From positions 49,620,898-49,684,897 of the forward strand of contig NC_135212.1 in assembly GCF_052324685.1 (NCBI RefSeq): a stretch of 64,000 nucleotides of DNA. The letters are read 5' to 3'. Position numbers and translations under genes: made by a program. Shown here one piece after another: positions 47,498 through 61,621 of this stretch. Source of the stretch: Brachyhypopomus gauderio (taxonomy: Eukaryota > Chordata > Actinopteri > Gymnotiformes > Hypopomidae). Under the pieces are notes generated by a model. That model did no database searches, had not been told where the DNA came from, and was given only the letters and a program-made list of their open reading frames with translations. How positions within the stretch are numbered: position 1 is the first letter of the stretch; each line of letters begins with the position of its first letter.

Positions 47498-50400
47498 GTT
47501 TGTGGTTGTGTGTCGATAGCAATTTCAAAGAAGCAAACACTTTCACAGCACAAAAGAAGGCTTTTTTGACTTGTGGGTCCTGTAGTTACAGCAGGAGACA
47601 CGATTGTCAGAAATTAAAGAAAGCAACAACGACGAAGGTGGGATTCGAACCCACACGGGCTATGCATAATGGATTAGCAGTCCATCGCCTTAATCTCTCG
47701 GCCACCTTGTCGTTTGTGGTTGTGTGTCGATTGCGATTTCAAAGATGCAAACACTTTCACAGCACAAAAGCAGCCGTATATGACTTGTGGGTACTGCACT
47801 TACAACAGGAGACACGATTGTCAGAAATTAAGGAAAGCAACACCGACGAAGGTGGGATTCGAACCCACGCGTGCTATGCACAATGGATTAGCAGTCCATC
47901 GCCTTAACCTCTCGGCCACCTCGTCAATTACAGTTGTGTGTCGATTGCGATTTCAAAGATGCAAACACTTTCACAGCACAAAAGGAGGCTTATCTGACTT
48001 GTGGGTCCTGCACTTACTTCAGGAGACACGATTGTCAGAAATTAAAGAAAACAACACCGACGAATGTGGTATACAAACCCACGCGTGCAAAGCACAATGG
48101 ATTAGCAGTCCATCGCCTTAACCTCTTGGCTACCTCGTCGCTTGTGGTTTTGTGTCGATTGCGATTTCAAAGATGCAAACACTTTCACAGCACAAAAGCA
48201 GCCGTATCTGACTTGTGGGTACTGCACTTACACCAGGAGACACGATTGTCAGAAATTAAAGAAAGCAACACCGATGAAGGTGGGATTCGAACCCACGCGT
48301 GCTATGCATAATGGATTAGCAGTCCATCTCCTTAACCTCTCGGCCACCTCGTCAATCACGGTTGTGTGTCGATTGCGATTTCAAAGATGCAAACACTTTC
48401 ACAGCACAAAAGGAGGCTTGTCTGACTTGTGGGTCCTGCACTTACATCAGGAGACACGATTGTCAGAAATTTAAAAAAGCAACACCGACGAAGGTGGGAT
48501 TCGAACCCACGCGAGCTATGCAAAATGGATAAGCAGTCCATCACCTTAACCTCTAGGCCACCTCGTCGTTTGTGGTTGTGTGTCGATAGCAATTTCAAAG
48601 AAGCAAACACTTTCACAGCACAAAAGAAGGCTTTTTTGACTTGTGGGTCCTGCACTTACATCAGGAGACACGATTGTCAGAAATTTAAAAAAGCAACACC
48701 GACGAAGGTGGGATTCGAACCCACGCGTGCTATGCAAAATTGATTAGCAGTCCATCACCTTAACCTCTAGGCCACCTCGTCGTTTGTGGTTGTTTGTCGA
48801 TTGCGATTTCAAAGATGCAAACACTTTCACAGCACAAAAGAAGGCTTATCTGACTTGTGGGTCCTGCACTTACACCAGGAGACACGATTGTCAGAAATTA
48901 AAGAAAGCAACACCGACGAAGGTGGGATTCTAACCCACGCGTGCTATGCACAATGGATTAGCAGTCCATCGCCTTAACCTCTCGGCCACCTCGTCAATTA
49001 CGGTTGTGTGTCGATTGCGATTTCAAAGATGCAAATACTTTCACAGCACAAAAGGAGGCGTATCTGACTTGTGGGTCCTGCACTTATATCAGGAGACACG
49101 ATGGTCAGAAATTAAAGAAAGCAACACCGACGAAGGTGGGATTCGAACCCACGCGTGCTATGCACAATGGATTTGCAGTCCATCACCTTAACCTCTCGGC
49201 CACCTCATCGTTTGTGGTTGTGTGTCGATAGCAATTTCAAAGAAGCAAGCACTTTCACAGCACAAAAGGAGGCCTTTCTGACTTGTGGGTCCTGTAGTTA
49301 CATCAGGAGACACGATTGTCAGAAATTAAAAAAAGCAACACCGACGAAGGTGGGATTCGAACCCACGCATGCAAAGCACAATGGATTAGCAGTCCATCGC
49401 CTTAACCTCTCGGCCACCTCGTCAATTATGGTTGTGTGTCGATTGTGATTTCAAAGATGCAAACACTTTCACAGCACAAAAGCAGGCTTGTCTGACTTGT
49501 GGGTCCTGCACTTACATCAGGAGACACGATTGTCAGAAATTAAAAAAAGCAACACCGACGAAGGTGGGATTCGAACCCACGCGTGCAAAGCACAATGGAT
49601 TAGCAGTCCATCACCTTAACCTCTCGGCCACCTCATCGTTTGTGGTTGTGTGTCGATAGCAATTTCAAAGAAGCAAGCACTTTCACAGCACAAAAGAAGG
49701 CCTTTCTGACTTGTGGGTCCTGTAGTTACAGCAGGAGACACGATTGTCAGAAATTAAAGAAAGCAACACCGACGAAGGTGGGATTCGAACCCACGCGTGC
49801 TATGCACAATGGATTAGCAGTCCATCGCCTTAACCTCTCGGCCACCTCGTCAATTACGGTTGTGTGTCGATTGCGATTTCAAAGATGCAAATACTTTCAC
49901 AGCACAAAAGGAGGCTTATCTGACTTGTGGGTCCTGCACTTATATCAGGAGACACGATTGTCAGAAATTAAAGAAAGCAACACCGACGAAGGTGGGATTC
50001 GAACCCACGCGTGCTATGCACAATGGATTAGCAGTCCATTGCCTTAACCTCTCGGCCACCTCGTCGTTTGTGGTTGTGTGTCGATAGCAATTTCAAAGAA
50101 GCAAACACTTTCACAGCACAAAAGCAGCCGTATATGACTTGTTGGTCCTGCACTTACAACAGGAGACACGATTGTCAGAAATTAAAGAAAGCAACACAGA
50201 CGAAGGTGGGATTCGAACCCACGCGTGCTATGCACAATGGATTAGCAGTCCATCCCCTTAACCTCTTGGCCACCTCGTCGTTTGTGGTTGTGTGTCGATT
50301 GCGATTTCAAAGATGCAAACACTTTCACAGCACAAAAGGAGGCTTATCTGACTTGTGGGTCCTGCACTTATATCAGGAGACACGATTGTCAGAAATTAAA

Positions 50401-50921
50401 GAAAGCAACACCGACGAAGGTGGGATTCGAACCCACGCGTGCTATGCACAATGGATTAGCAGTCCATCGCCTTAACCTCTCGGCCACCTCGTCAATTACA
50501 GTTGTGTGTCGATTGCGATTTCAAAGATGCAAACACTTTCACAGCACAAAAGGAGGCTTATCTGACTTGTGGGTCCTGCACTTATATCAGGAGACACGAT
50601 TGTCAGAAATTAAAGAAAACAACACCGACGAAGGTGGGATTCGAACCCACGCGTGCTATGCACAATGGATTAGCAGTCCATCGCCTTAACCTCTCGGCCA
50701 CCTCGTCAATTACAGTTGTGTGTCGATTGCGATTTCAAAGATGCAAACACTATCACAGCACAAAAGGAGGCTTATCTGACTTGTGGGTCCTGCACTTATA
50801 TCAGGAGACACGATTGTCAGAAATTAAAGAAAGCAACACCGACGAAGGTGGGATTCGAACCCACGCGTGCTATGCACAATGGATTAGCAGTCCATCGCCT
50901 TAACCTCTCGGCCACCTCGTC
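47498..50921. repeat. 3424-bp duplication in block B, copy 1
   Basis: Units k=222-237, equivalent to 22674-26097, with GCA copy k=229. Confidence 0.84.
49128..49209 (-). tRNA. tRNA-Ser body with GCA (Cys) anticodon, k=229
   Basis: Block B partner of the copy at 24304-24385, with the anticodon at 49174-49176 and the same sound cloverleaf. Confidence 0.9.
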
Positions 50922-53900
50922 GTTTGTGGTTGTGTGTCGATAGCAATTTCAAAGAAGCAAACACTTTCACAGCACAAAAGAAGGCTTTTTTGACTTGTTG
51001 GTCCTGTAGTTACAGCAGGAGACACGATTGTCAGAAATTAAAGAAAGCAACAACGACGAAGGTGGGATTCGAACCCACACGGGCTATGCATAATGGATTA
51101 GCAGTCCATCGCCTTAATCTCTCGGCCACCTTGTCGTTTGTGGTTGTGTGTCGATTGCGATTTCAAAGATGCAAACACTTTCACAGCACAAAAGCAGCCG
51201 TATATGACTTGTGGGTACTGCACTTACAACAGGAGACACGATTGTCAGAAATTAAGGAAAGCAACACCGACGAAGGTGGGATTCGAACCCACGCGTGCTA
51301 TGCACAATGGATTAGCAGTCCATCGCCTTAACCTCTCGGCCACCTCGTCAATTACAGTTGTGTGTCGATTGCGATTTCAAAGATGCAAACACTTTCACAG
51401 CACAAAAGGAGGCTTATCTGACTTGTGGGTCCTGCACTTACTTCAGGAGACACGATTGTCAGAAATTAAAGAAAACAACACCGACGAATGTGGTATACAA
51501 ACCCACGCGTGCAAAGCACAATGGATTAGCAGTCCATCGCCTTAACCTCTTGGCTACCTCGTCGCTTGTGGTTTTGTGTCGATTGCGATTTCAAAGATGC
51601 AAACACTTTCACAGCACAAAAGCAGCCGTATCTGACTTGTGGGTACTGCACTTACACCAGGAGACACGATTGTCAGAAATTAAAGAAAGCAACACCGATG
51701 AAGGTGGGATTCGAACCCACGCGTGCTATGCATAATGGATTAGCAGTCCATCTCCTTAACCTCTCGGCCACCTCGTCAATCACGGTTGTGTGTCGATTGC
51801 GATTTCAAAGATGCAAACACTTTCACAGCACAAAAGGAGGCTTGTCTGACTTGTGGGTCCTGCACTTACATCAGGAGACACGATTGTCAGAAATTTAAAA
51901 AAGCAACACCGACGAAGGTGGGATTCGAACCCACGCGAGCTATGCAAAATGGATAAGCAGTCCATCACCTTAACCTCTAGGCCACCTCGTCGTTTGTGGT
52001 TGTGTGTCGATAGCAATTTCAAAGAAGCAAACACTTTCACAGCACAAAAGAAGGCTTTTTTGACTTGTGGGTCCTGCACTTACATCAGGAGACACGATTG
52101 TCAGAAATTTAAAAAAGCAACACCGACGAAGGTGGGATTCGAACCCACGCGTGCTATGCAAAATTGATTAGCAGTCCATCACCTTAACCTCTAGGCCACC
52201 TCGTCGTTTGTGGTTGTTTGTCGATTGCGATTTCAAAGATGCAAACACTTTCACAGCACAAAAGAAGGCTTATCTGACTTGTGGGTCCTGCACTTACACC
52301 AGGAGACACGATTGTCAGAAATTAAAGAAAGCAACACCGACGAAGGTGGGATTCTAACCCACGCGTGCTATGCACAATGGATTAGCAGTCCATCGCCTTA
52401 ACCTCTCGGCCACCTCGTCAATTACGGTTGTGTGTCGATTGCGATTTCAAAGATGCAAATACTTTCACAGCACAAAAGGAGGCGTATCTGACTTGTGGGT
52501 CCTGCACTTATATCAGGAGACACGATGGTCAGAAATTAAAGAAAGCAACACCGACGAAGGTGGGATTCGAACCCACGCGTGCTATGCACAATGGATTTGC
52601 AGTCCATCACCTTAACCTCTCGGCCACCTCATCGTTTGTGGTTGTGTGTCGATAGCAATTTCAAAGAAGCAAGCACTTTCACAGCACAAAAGGAGGCCTT
52701 TCTGACTTGTGGGTCCTGTAGTTACATCAGGAGACACGATTGTCAGAAATTTAAAAAAGCAACACCGACAAAGGTGGGATTCGAACCCACGCATGCAAAG
52801 CACAATGGATTAGCAGTCCATCGCCTTAACCTCTCGGCCACCTCGTCAATTATGGTTGTGTGTCGATTGTGATTTCAAAGATGCAAACACTTTCACAGCA
52901 CAAAAGCAGGCTTGTCTGACTTGTGGGTCCTGCACTTACATCAGGAGACACGATTGTCAGAAATTAAAAAAAGCAACACCGACGAAGGTGGGATTCGAAC
53001 CCACGCGTGCAAAGCACAATGGATTAGCAGTCCATCACCTTAACCTCTCGGCCACCTCATCGTTTGTGGTTGTGTGTCGATAGCAATTTCAAAGAAGCAA
53101 GCACTTTCACAGCACAAAAGAAGGCCTTTCTGACTTGTGGGTCCTGTAGTTACAGCAGGAGACACGATTGTCAGAAATTAAAGAAAGCAACACCGACGAA
53201 GGTGGGATTCGAACCCACGCGTGCTATGCACAATGGATTAGCAGTCCATCGCCTTAACCTCTCGGCCACCTCGTCAATTACGGTTGTGTGTCGATTGCGA
53301 TTTCAAAGATGCAAATACTTTCACAGCACAAAAGGAGGCTTATCTGACTTGTGGGTCCTGCACTTATATCAGGAGACACGATTGTCAGAAATTAAAGAAA
53401 GCAACACCGACGAAGGTGGGATTCGAACCCACGCGTGCTATGCACAATGGATTAGCAGTCCATTGCCTTAACCTCTCGGCCACCTCGTCGTTTGTGGTTG
53501 TGTGTCGATAGCAATTTCAAAGAAGCAAACACTTTCACAGCACAAAAGCAGCCGTATATGACTTGTTGGTCCTGCACTTACAACAGGAGACACGATTGTC
53601 AGAAATTAAAGAAAGCAACACAGACGAAGGTGGGATTCGAACCCACGCGTGCTATGCACAATGGATTAGCAGTCCATCCCCTTAACCTCTTGGCCACCTC
53701 GTCGTTTGTGGTTGTGTGTCGATTGCGATTTCAAAGATGCAAACACTTTCACAGCACAAAAGGAGGCTTATCTGACTTGTGGGTCCTGCACTTATATCAG
53801 GAGACACGATTGTCAGAAATTAAAGAAAGCAACACCGACGAAGGTGGGATTCGAACCCACGCGTGCTATGCACAATGGATTAGCAGTCCATCGCCTTAAC

Positions 53901-54345
53901 CTCTCGGCCACCTCGTCAATTACAGTTGTGTGTCGATTGCGATTTCAAAGATGCAAACACTTTCACAGCACAAAAGGAGGCTTATCTGACTTGTGGGTCC
54001 TGCACTTATATCAGGAGACACGATTGTCAGAAATTAAAGAAAACAACACCGACGAAGGTGGGATTCGAACCCACGCGTGCTATGCACAATGGATTAGCAG
54101 TCCATCGCCTTAACCTCTCGGCCACCTCGTCAATTACAGTTGTGTGTCGATTGCGATTTCAAAGATGCAAACACTATCACAGCACAAAAGGAGGCTTATC
54201 TGACTTGTGGGTCCTGCACTTATATCAGGAGACACGATTGTCAGAAATTAAAGAAAGCAACACCGACGAAGGTGGGATTCGAACCCACGCGTGCTATGCA
54301 CAATGGATTAGCAGTCCATCGCCTTAACCTCTCGGCCACCTCGTC
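50922..54345. repeat. 3424-bp duplication in block B, copy 2
   Basis: Units k=238-253, full length, with GCA copy k=245 retained. This shows the 16-unit duplication predates the A/B duplication. Confidence 0.84.
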
Positions 54346-57300
54346 AATTATGGTTGTGTGTCGATTGCGATTTCAAAGATGCAAACACTTTCACAACACA
54401 AAAGCAGGCTTGTCTGACTTGTGGGTCCTGCACCTACATCAGGAGACACGATTGTCAGAAATTAAAAAAAGCAACACCGACGAAGGTGGGATTCGAACCC
54501 ACACGTGCAAAGCACAATGGATTAGCAGTCCATCGCCTTAACCTCTCGGCCACCTCGTCAATTATGGTTGTGTGTCGATTGTGATTTCAAAGATGCAAAC
54601 ACTTTCACAGCACAAAAGCAGGCTTGTCTGACTTGTGGGTCCTGCACTTACATCAGGAGACACGATTGTCAGAAATTAAAAAAAGCAACACCGACGAAGG
54701 TGGGATTCGAACCCACGCGTGCAAAGCACAATGGATTAGCAGTCCATCGCCTTAACCTCTCGGCCACCTCGTCGTTTGTGGTTGTGTGTCGATAGCAATT
54801 TCAAAGAAGCAAGCACTTTCACAGCACAAAAGAAGGCCTTTCTGACTTGTGGGTCCTGTAGTTACAGCAGGAGACACGATTGTCAGAAATTAAAGAAAGC
54901 AACACCGACGAAGGTGGGATTCGAACCCACAAGTGCTATGCATAATGGATTAGCAGTCCATCGCCTTACCCTCTCGGCCACCTTGTCGTTTGTGGTTGTG
55001 TGTCGATTGCGATTTCAAAGATGCAAACACTTTCACAGCACAAAAGAAGGCTTATCTGACTTGTGGGTCCTGCACTTACACCAGGAGACACGATTGTCAG
55101 AAATTAAAGAAAGCAACACCGACAAAGGTGGGATTCGAACCCACGCGTGCTATGCACAATGGATTAGCAGTCCATCGCCTTAACCTCTCGGCCACCTCGT
55201 CGTGTGTGGTTGTGTGTCGATAGCAATTTCAAAGAAGCAAACACTTTCACAGCACAAAAGAAGGCTTTTCTAACTTGTGGGTCCTGTAGTTACAGCAGGA
55301 GACACGATTGTCAGAAATTAAAGAAAGCAACACCGACGAAGGTGGGATTCGAACACACACGTGCTATGCATAATGGATTAGCAGTCCATCGCCTTAATCT
55401 ATCGGCCACCTTGTCGTTTGTGCTTGTGTGTCGATTGCGATTTCAAAGATGCAAACACTTTCACAGCACAAAAGCAGCCGTATATGACTTGTGGGTCCTG
55501 CACTTACAACAGGAGACACGATTGTCAGAAATTAAAGAAAACAACACCGACGAAGGTGGGATTCTAACCCACGCGTGCTATGCACAATGGATTAGCAGTC
55601 CATCCCCTTAACCTCTCGGCCACCTCGTCGTTTGTGGTTGTGTGTCGATTGCGATTTCAAAGATGCAAACACTTTCACAGCACAAAAGGAGGCTTATCTG
55701 ACTTGTGGGTCCTGCACTTACATCAGGAGACACGATTGTCAGAAATTTAAAAAAGCAACACCGACGAAGGTGGGATTCGAACCCACGCGTGCTATGCAAA
55801 ATTGATTAGCAGTCCATCACCTTAACCTCTAGGCCACCTCGTCGTTTGTGGTTGTGTGTCGATTGCGATTTCAAAGATGCAAACACTTTCACAGCACAAA
55901 AGAAGGCTTATCTGACTTGTGGGTCCTGCACTTACACCAGGAGACACGATTGTCAGAAATTAAAGAAAGCAACACCGACGAAGGTGGGATTCGAACCCAC
56001 GCGTGCTATGCACAATGGATTAGCAGTCCATCGCCTTAACCTCTCGGCCACCTCGTCAATTACGGTTGTGTGTCGATTGCGATTTCAAAGATGCAAATAC
56101 TTTCACAGCACAAAAGGAGGCGTATCTGACTTGTGGGTCCTGCACTAATATCAGGAGACACGATGGTCAGAAATTAAAGAAAGCAACACCGACGAAGGTG
56201 GGATTCGAACCCACGCGTGCTATGCACAATGGATTAGCAGTCCATCGCCTTAACCTCTCGGCCACCTCGTCGTTTGTGGTTGTGTGTCGATAGCAATTTC
56301 AAAGAAGCAAACACTTTCACAGCACAAAAGAAGGCTTTTCTGACTTGTGGGTCCTGTAGTTACAGCAGGAGACACGATTGTCAGAAATTAAAGAAAGCAA
56401 CACCGACGGAGGTGGGATTCGAACACACACGTGCTATGCATAATGGATTAGCAGTCCATCGCCTTAATCTATCCGCCACCTTGTCGTTTGTGCTTGTGTG
56501 TCGATTGCGATTTCAAAGATGCAAACACTTTCACAGCACAAAAGCAGCCGTATATGACTTGTGGGTCCTGCACTTACAACAGGAGACACGATTGTCAGAA
56601 ATTAAAGAAAGCAACACCGACGAAGGTGGGATTCTAACTTACGCGTGCTATGCACAATGGATTAGCAGTCCATCCCCTTAACCTCTCGGCCACCTCGTCG
56701 TTTGTGGTTGTGTGTCGATTGCGATTTCAAAGATGCAAACACTTTCACAGCACAAAAGGAGGCTTATCTGACTTGTGGGTCCTGCACTTATATCAGGAGA
56801 CACGATTGTCAGAAATTAAAGAAAGCAACACCGACGAAGGTGGGATTCGAACCCACGCGTGCTATGCACAATGGATTAGCAGTCCATCGCCTTAACCTCT
56901 CGGCCACCTCGTCGTTTGTGGTTGTGTGTCGATAGCAATTTCAAAGAAGCAAACACTTTCACAGCACAAAAGCAGCCGTATATGACTTGTTGGTCCTGCA
57001 CTTACAACAGGAGACACGATTGTCAGAAATTAAAGAAAGCAACACCGACGAAGGTGGGATTCGAACCCACGCGTGCTATGCGCAATGGATTAGCAGTCCA
57101 TCCCCTTAACCTCTTGGCCACCTCGTCGTTTGTGGTTGTGTGTCGATTGCGATTTCAAAGATGCAAACACTTTCACAGCACAAAAGGAGGCTTATCTGAC
57201 TTGTGGGTCCTGCACTTATATCAGGAGACACGATTGTCAGAAATTAAAGAAAGCAACACCGACGAAGGTGGGATTCGAACCCACGCGTGCTATGCACAAT

Positions 57301-60300
57301 GGATTAGCAGTCCATCGCCTTAACCTCTCGGCCACCTCGTCAATTACAGTTGTGTGTCGATTGCGATTTCAAAGATGCAAACACTTTCACAGCACAAAAG
57401 GAGGCTTATCTGACTTGTGGGTCCTGCACTTATATCAGGAGACACGATTGTCAGAAATTAAAGAAAGCAACACCGACGAAGGTGGGATTCGAACCCACGC
57501 GTGCTATGCACAATGGATTAGCAGTCCATCGCCTTAACCTCTCGGCCACCTCGTCAATTACAGTTGTGTGTCGATTGCGATTTCAAAGATGCAAACACTT
57601 TCACAGCACAAAAGGAGGCTTATCTGACTTGTGGGTACTGCACTTACACCAGGAGAAACGATTGTCAGAAATTAAAGAAAGCAACACCGACGAAGGTGGG
57701 ATTCGAACCCACGCGTGCTATGCATAATGGATTAGCAGTCCATCGTCTTAACCTCTCGGCCACCTCGTCAATTACAGTTGTGTGTCGATTGCGATTTCAA
57801 AGATGCAAACACTTTCACAGCACAAAAGGAGGCTTGTCTGACTTGTGGGTCCTGCACTTACATCAGAAGACACGATTGTCAGAAATTTAAAAAAGCAACA
57901 CCGACGAAGGTGGGATTCGAACCCACGCGTGCTATGCAAAATGGATAAGCAGTCCATCACCTTAACCTCTAGGCCACCTCGTCGTTTGTGGTTGTGTGTC
58001 GATAGCAATTTCAAAGAAGCAAACACTTTCACAGCACAAAAGAAGGCTTTTTTGACTTGTGGGTCCTGTAGTTACAGCAGGAGACACGATTGTCAGAAAT
58101 TAAAGAAAGCAACAACGACGAAGGTGGGATTCGAACCCACACGGGCTATGCATAATGGATTAGCAGTCCATCGCCTTAATCTCTCGGCCACCTTGTCGTT
58201 TGTGGTTGGTTGTCGATTGCGATTTCAAAGATGCAAACACTTTCACAGCACAAAAGCAGCCGTATATGACTTGTGGGTACTGCACTTACAACAGGAGACA
58301 CGATTGTCAGAAATTAAGGAAAGCAACACCAACGAAGGTGGGATTCGAACCCACGCGTGCTATGCACAATGGATTAGCAGTCCATCGCCTTAACCTCTCG
58401 GCCACCTCGTCAATTACAGTTGTGTGTCGATTGCGATTTCAAAGATGCAAACACTTTCACAGCACAAAAGGAGGCTTATCTGACTTGTGGGTCCTGCACT
58501 TACTTCAGGAGACACGATTGTCAGAAATTAAAGAAAACAACACCGACGAATGTGGTATACAAACCCACGCGTGCAAAGCACAATGGATTAGCAGTCCATC
58601 GCCTTAACCTCTTGGCTACCTCGTCGCTTGTGGTTTTGTGTCGATTGCGATTTCAAAGATGCAAACACTTTCACAGCACAAAAGCAGCCGTATCTGACTT
58701 GTGGGTACTGCACTTACACCAGGAGACACGATTGTCAGAAATTAAAGAAAGCAACACCGACGAAGGTGGGATTCGAACCCACGCGTGCTATGCATAATGG
58801 ATTAGCAGTCCATCCCCTTAACCTCTCGGCCACCTCGTCAATCACGGTTGTGTGTCGATTGCGATTTCAAAGATGCAAACACTTTCACAGCACAAAAGGA
58901 GGCTTGTCTGACTTGTGGGTCCTGCACTTACATCAGGAGACACGATTGTCAGAAATTTAAAAAAGCAACACCGACGAAGGTGGGATTCGAACCCACGCGA
59001 GCTATGCAAAATGGATAAGCAGTCCATCACCTTAACCTCTAGGCCACCTCGTCGTTTGTGGTTGTGTGTCGATAGCAATTTCAAAGAAGCAAACACTTTC
59101 ACAGCACAAAAGAAGGCTTTTTTGACTTGTGGGTCCTGCACTTACATCAGGAGACACGATTGTCAGAAATTTAAAAAAGCAACACCGACGAAGGTGGGAT
59201 TCGAACCCACGCGTGCTATGCAAAATTGATTAGCAGTCCATCACCTTAACCTCTAGGCCACCTCGTCGTTTGTGGTTGTTTGTCGATTGCGATTTCAAAG
59301 ATGCAAACACTTTCACAGCACAAAAGAAGGCTTATCTGACTTGTGGGTCCTGCACTTACACCAGGAGACACGATTGTCAGAAATTAAAGAAAGCAACACC
59401 GACGAAGGTGGGATTCTAACCCACGCGTGCTATGCACAATGGATTAGCAGTCCATCGCCTTAACCTCTCGGCCACCTCGTCAATTACGGTTGTGTGTCGA
59501 TTGCGATTTCAAAGATGCAAATACTTTCACAGCACAAAAGGAGGCGTATCTGACTTGTGGGTCCTGCACTTATATCAGGAGACACGATGGTCAGAAATTA
59601 AAGAAAGCAACACCGACGAAGGTGGGATTCGAACCCACGCGTGCTATGCACAATGGATTAGCAGTCCATCGCCTTAACCTCTCGGCCACCTCGTCGTTTG
59701 TGGTTGTGTGTCGATAGCAATTTCAAAGAAGCAAACACTTTCACAGCACAAAAGAAGGCTTTTCTGACTTGTGGGTCCTGTAGTTACAGCAGGAGACACG
59801 ATTGTCAGAAATTAAAGAAAGCAACACCGACGAAGGTGGGATTCGAACCCACGCGTGTAAAGCACAATGGATTAGCAGTCCATCACCTTAACCTCTCGGC
59901 CACCTCATCGTTTGTGGTTGTGTGTCGATAGCAATTTCAAAGAAGCAAGCACTTTCACAGCACAAAAGAAGGCCTTTCTGACTTGTGGGTGCTGTAGTTA
60001 CATCAGGAGACACGATTGTCAGAAATTAAAAAAAGCAACACCGACGAAGGTGGGATTCGAACCCACACATGCAAAGCACAATGGATTAGCAGTCCATCGC
60101 CTTAACCTCTCGGCCACCTCGTCAATTATGGTTGTGTGTCGATTGTGATTTCAAAGATGCAAACACTTTCACAGCACAAAAGCAGGCTTGTCTGACTTGT
60201 GGGTCCTGCACTTACATCAGGAGACACGATTGTCAGAAATTAAAAAAAGCAACACCGACGAAGGTGGGATTCGAACCCACGCGTGCAAAGCACAATGGAT

Positions 60301-60551
60301 TAGCAGTCCATCACCTTAACCTCTCGGCCACCTCATCGTTTGTGGTTGTGTGTCGATAGCAATTTCAAAGAAGCAAGCACTTTCACAGCACAAAAGAAGG
60401 CCTTTCTGACTTGTGGGTCCTGTAGTTACAGCAGGAGACACGATTGTCAGAAATTAAAGAAAGCAACACCGACGAAGGTGGGATTCGAACCCACGCGTGC
60501 TATGCACAATGGATTAGCAGTCCATCGCCTTAACCTCACGCCCACCTCGTC
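52420..60551 (-). repeat. Block B part 3: tRNA copies k=245-282
   Basis: k=245 is a GCA copy and k=246 class U; together they match the single fused unit k=129. k=247-255 equal k=130-138. k=256 (class W) and k=257 (G4:U69 near-consensus) match the single fused unit k=139. k=258-282 equal k=140-164 shifted by 118 units. k=272 has C72U (58330-58411) and k=282 has two changes in its D arm (60470-60551). Confidence 0.83.
52552..52633 (-). tRNA. tRNA-Ser body with GCA (Cys) anticodon, k=245
   Basis: Third GCA copy, anticodon at 52598-52600, in the second 3424-bp duplicate of block B. Its partner in block A was deleted by the k=129 fusion. Confidence 0.9.
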
Positions 60552-60683
60552 AATTACGGTTGTGTGTCGATTGCGATTTCAAAGATGCAAATACTTTCAC
60601 AGCACAAAAGGAGGCTTATCTGACTTGTGGGTCCTGCACTTATATCAGGAGACACGATTGTCAGAAATTAAAGAAAGCAACAC

Positions 60684-60765
60684 CGACGAAGGTGGGATTC
60701 GAACCCACGCGTGCTATGCACAATGGATTAGCAGTCCATTGCCTTAACCTCTCGGCCACCTCGTC
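60684..60765 (-). tRNA. tRNA-Ser-GCT: tRNA-Ser(GCT) copy k=283 with G26A
   Basis: All stems pair; likely functional. Confidence 0.87.
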
Positions 60766-60897
60766 GTTTGTGGTTGTGTGTCGATAGCAATTTCAAAGAA
60801 GCAAACACTTTCACAGCACAAAAGCAGCCGTATATGACTTGTTGGTCCCGCACTTACAACAGGAGACACGATTGTCAGAAATTAAAGAAAGCAACAC

Positions 60898-60979
60898 AGA
60901 CGAAGGTGGGATTCGAACCCACGCGTGCTATGCACAATGGATTAGCAGTCCATCCCCTTAACCTCTTGGCCACCTCGTC
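60898..60979 (-). tRNA. tRNA-Ser(GCT)-like copy k=284, class Z (G73U)
   Basis: U73, C25G and G13A. Its hairpin loop side has a private T-to-C change. Confidence 0.65.
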
Positions 60980-61111
60980 GTTTGTGGTTGTGTGTCGATT
61001 GCGATTTCAAAGATGCAAACACTTTCACAGCACAAAAGGAGGCTTATCTGACTTGTGGGTCCTGCACTTATATCAGGAGACACGATTGTCAGAAATTAAA
61101 GAAAGCAACAC

Positions 61112-61193
61112 CGACGAAGGTGGGATTCGAACCCACGCGTGCTATGCACAATGGATTAGCAGTCCATCGCCTTAACCTCTCGGCCACCTCGTC
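61112..61193 (-). tRNA. tRNA-Ser-GCT: tRNA-Ser(GCT) copy k=285, consensus
   Basis: Exact consensus. Confidence 0.94.
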
Positions 61194-61325
61194 GTTTGTG
61201 GTTGTGTGTCGATAGCAATTTCAAAGAAGCAAACACTTTCACAGCACAAAAGCAGCCGTATATGACTTGTTGGTCCTGCACTTACAACAGGAGACACGAT
61301 TGTCAGAAATTAAAGAAAGCAACAC

Positions 61326-61407
61326 CGACGAAGGTGGGATTCGAACCCACGCGTGCTATGCACAATGGATTAGCAGTCCATCGCCTTAACCTCTCGGCCA
61401 CCTCGTC
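61326..61407 (-). tRNA. tRNA-Ser-GCT: tRNA-Ser(GCT) copy k=286, consensus
   Basis: Exact consensus, but on a spacer that elsewhere goes with classes R and Z (CTTGTTGG form), so it is a new combination. Confidence 0.93.
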
Positions 61408-61539
61408 AATTATGGTTGTGTGTCGATTGCGATTTCAAAGATGCAAACACTTTCACAACACAAAAGCAGGCTTGTCTGACTTGTGGGTCCTGCACTTACA
61501 TCAGGAGACACGATTGTCAGAAATTAAAAAAAGCAACAC

Positions 61540-61621
61540 CGACGAAGGTGGGATTCGAACCCACACGTGCAAAGCACAATGGATTAGCAGTCCATCGCCT
61601 TAACCTCTCGGCCACCTCGTC
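61540..61621 (-). tRNA. tRNA-Ser-GCT: tRNA-Ser(GCT) copy k=287, class U with T7 tail
   Basis: Sound stems with one change between variable arm and T stem. Confidence 0.88.

Larger units (their letters stand above)
45358..52419 (-). repeat. Block B part 2: tRNA copies k=212-244
   Basis: Class order equals k=96-128 shifted by 116 units (24,824 bp). The unit equivalent to k=95 is missing here; the join lies in the spacer near 45360-45415. k=229 is the GCA copy and k=234 a G73U copy. Confidence 0.85.
35300..60551. repeat. Higher-order repeat block B, 25,252 bp, 118 units (k=165-282)
   Basis: Follows block A unit for unit with offset 117 units, then 116, 117 and 118 as single-unit indels intervene. 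It ends at k=282, whose leader (AATTACGG on the + strand) differs from that of its partner k=164 (AATTACAG). Block B has a few private changes, for example at 58331 and 60539. Confidence 0.88.
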
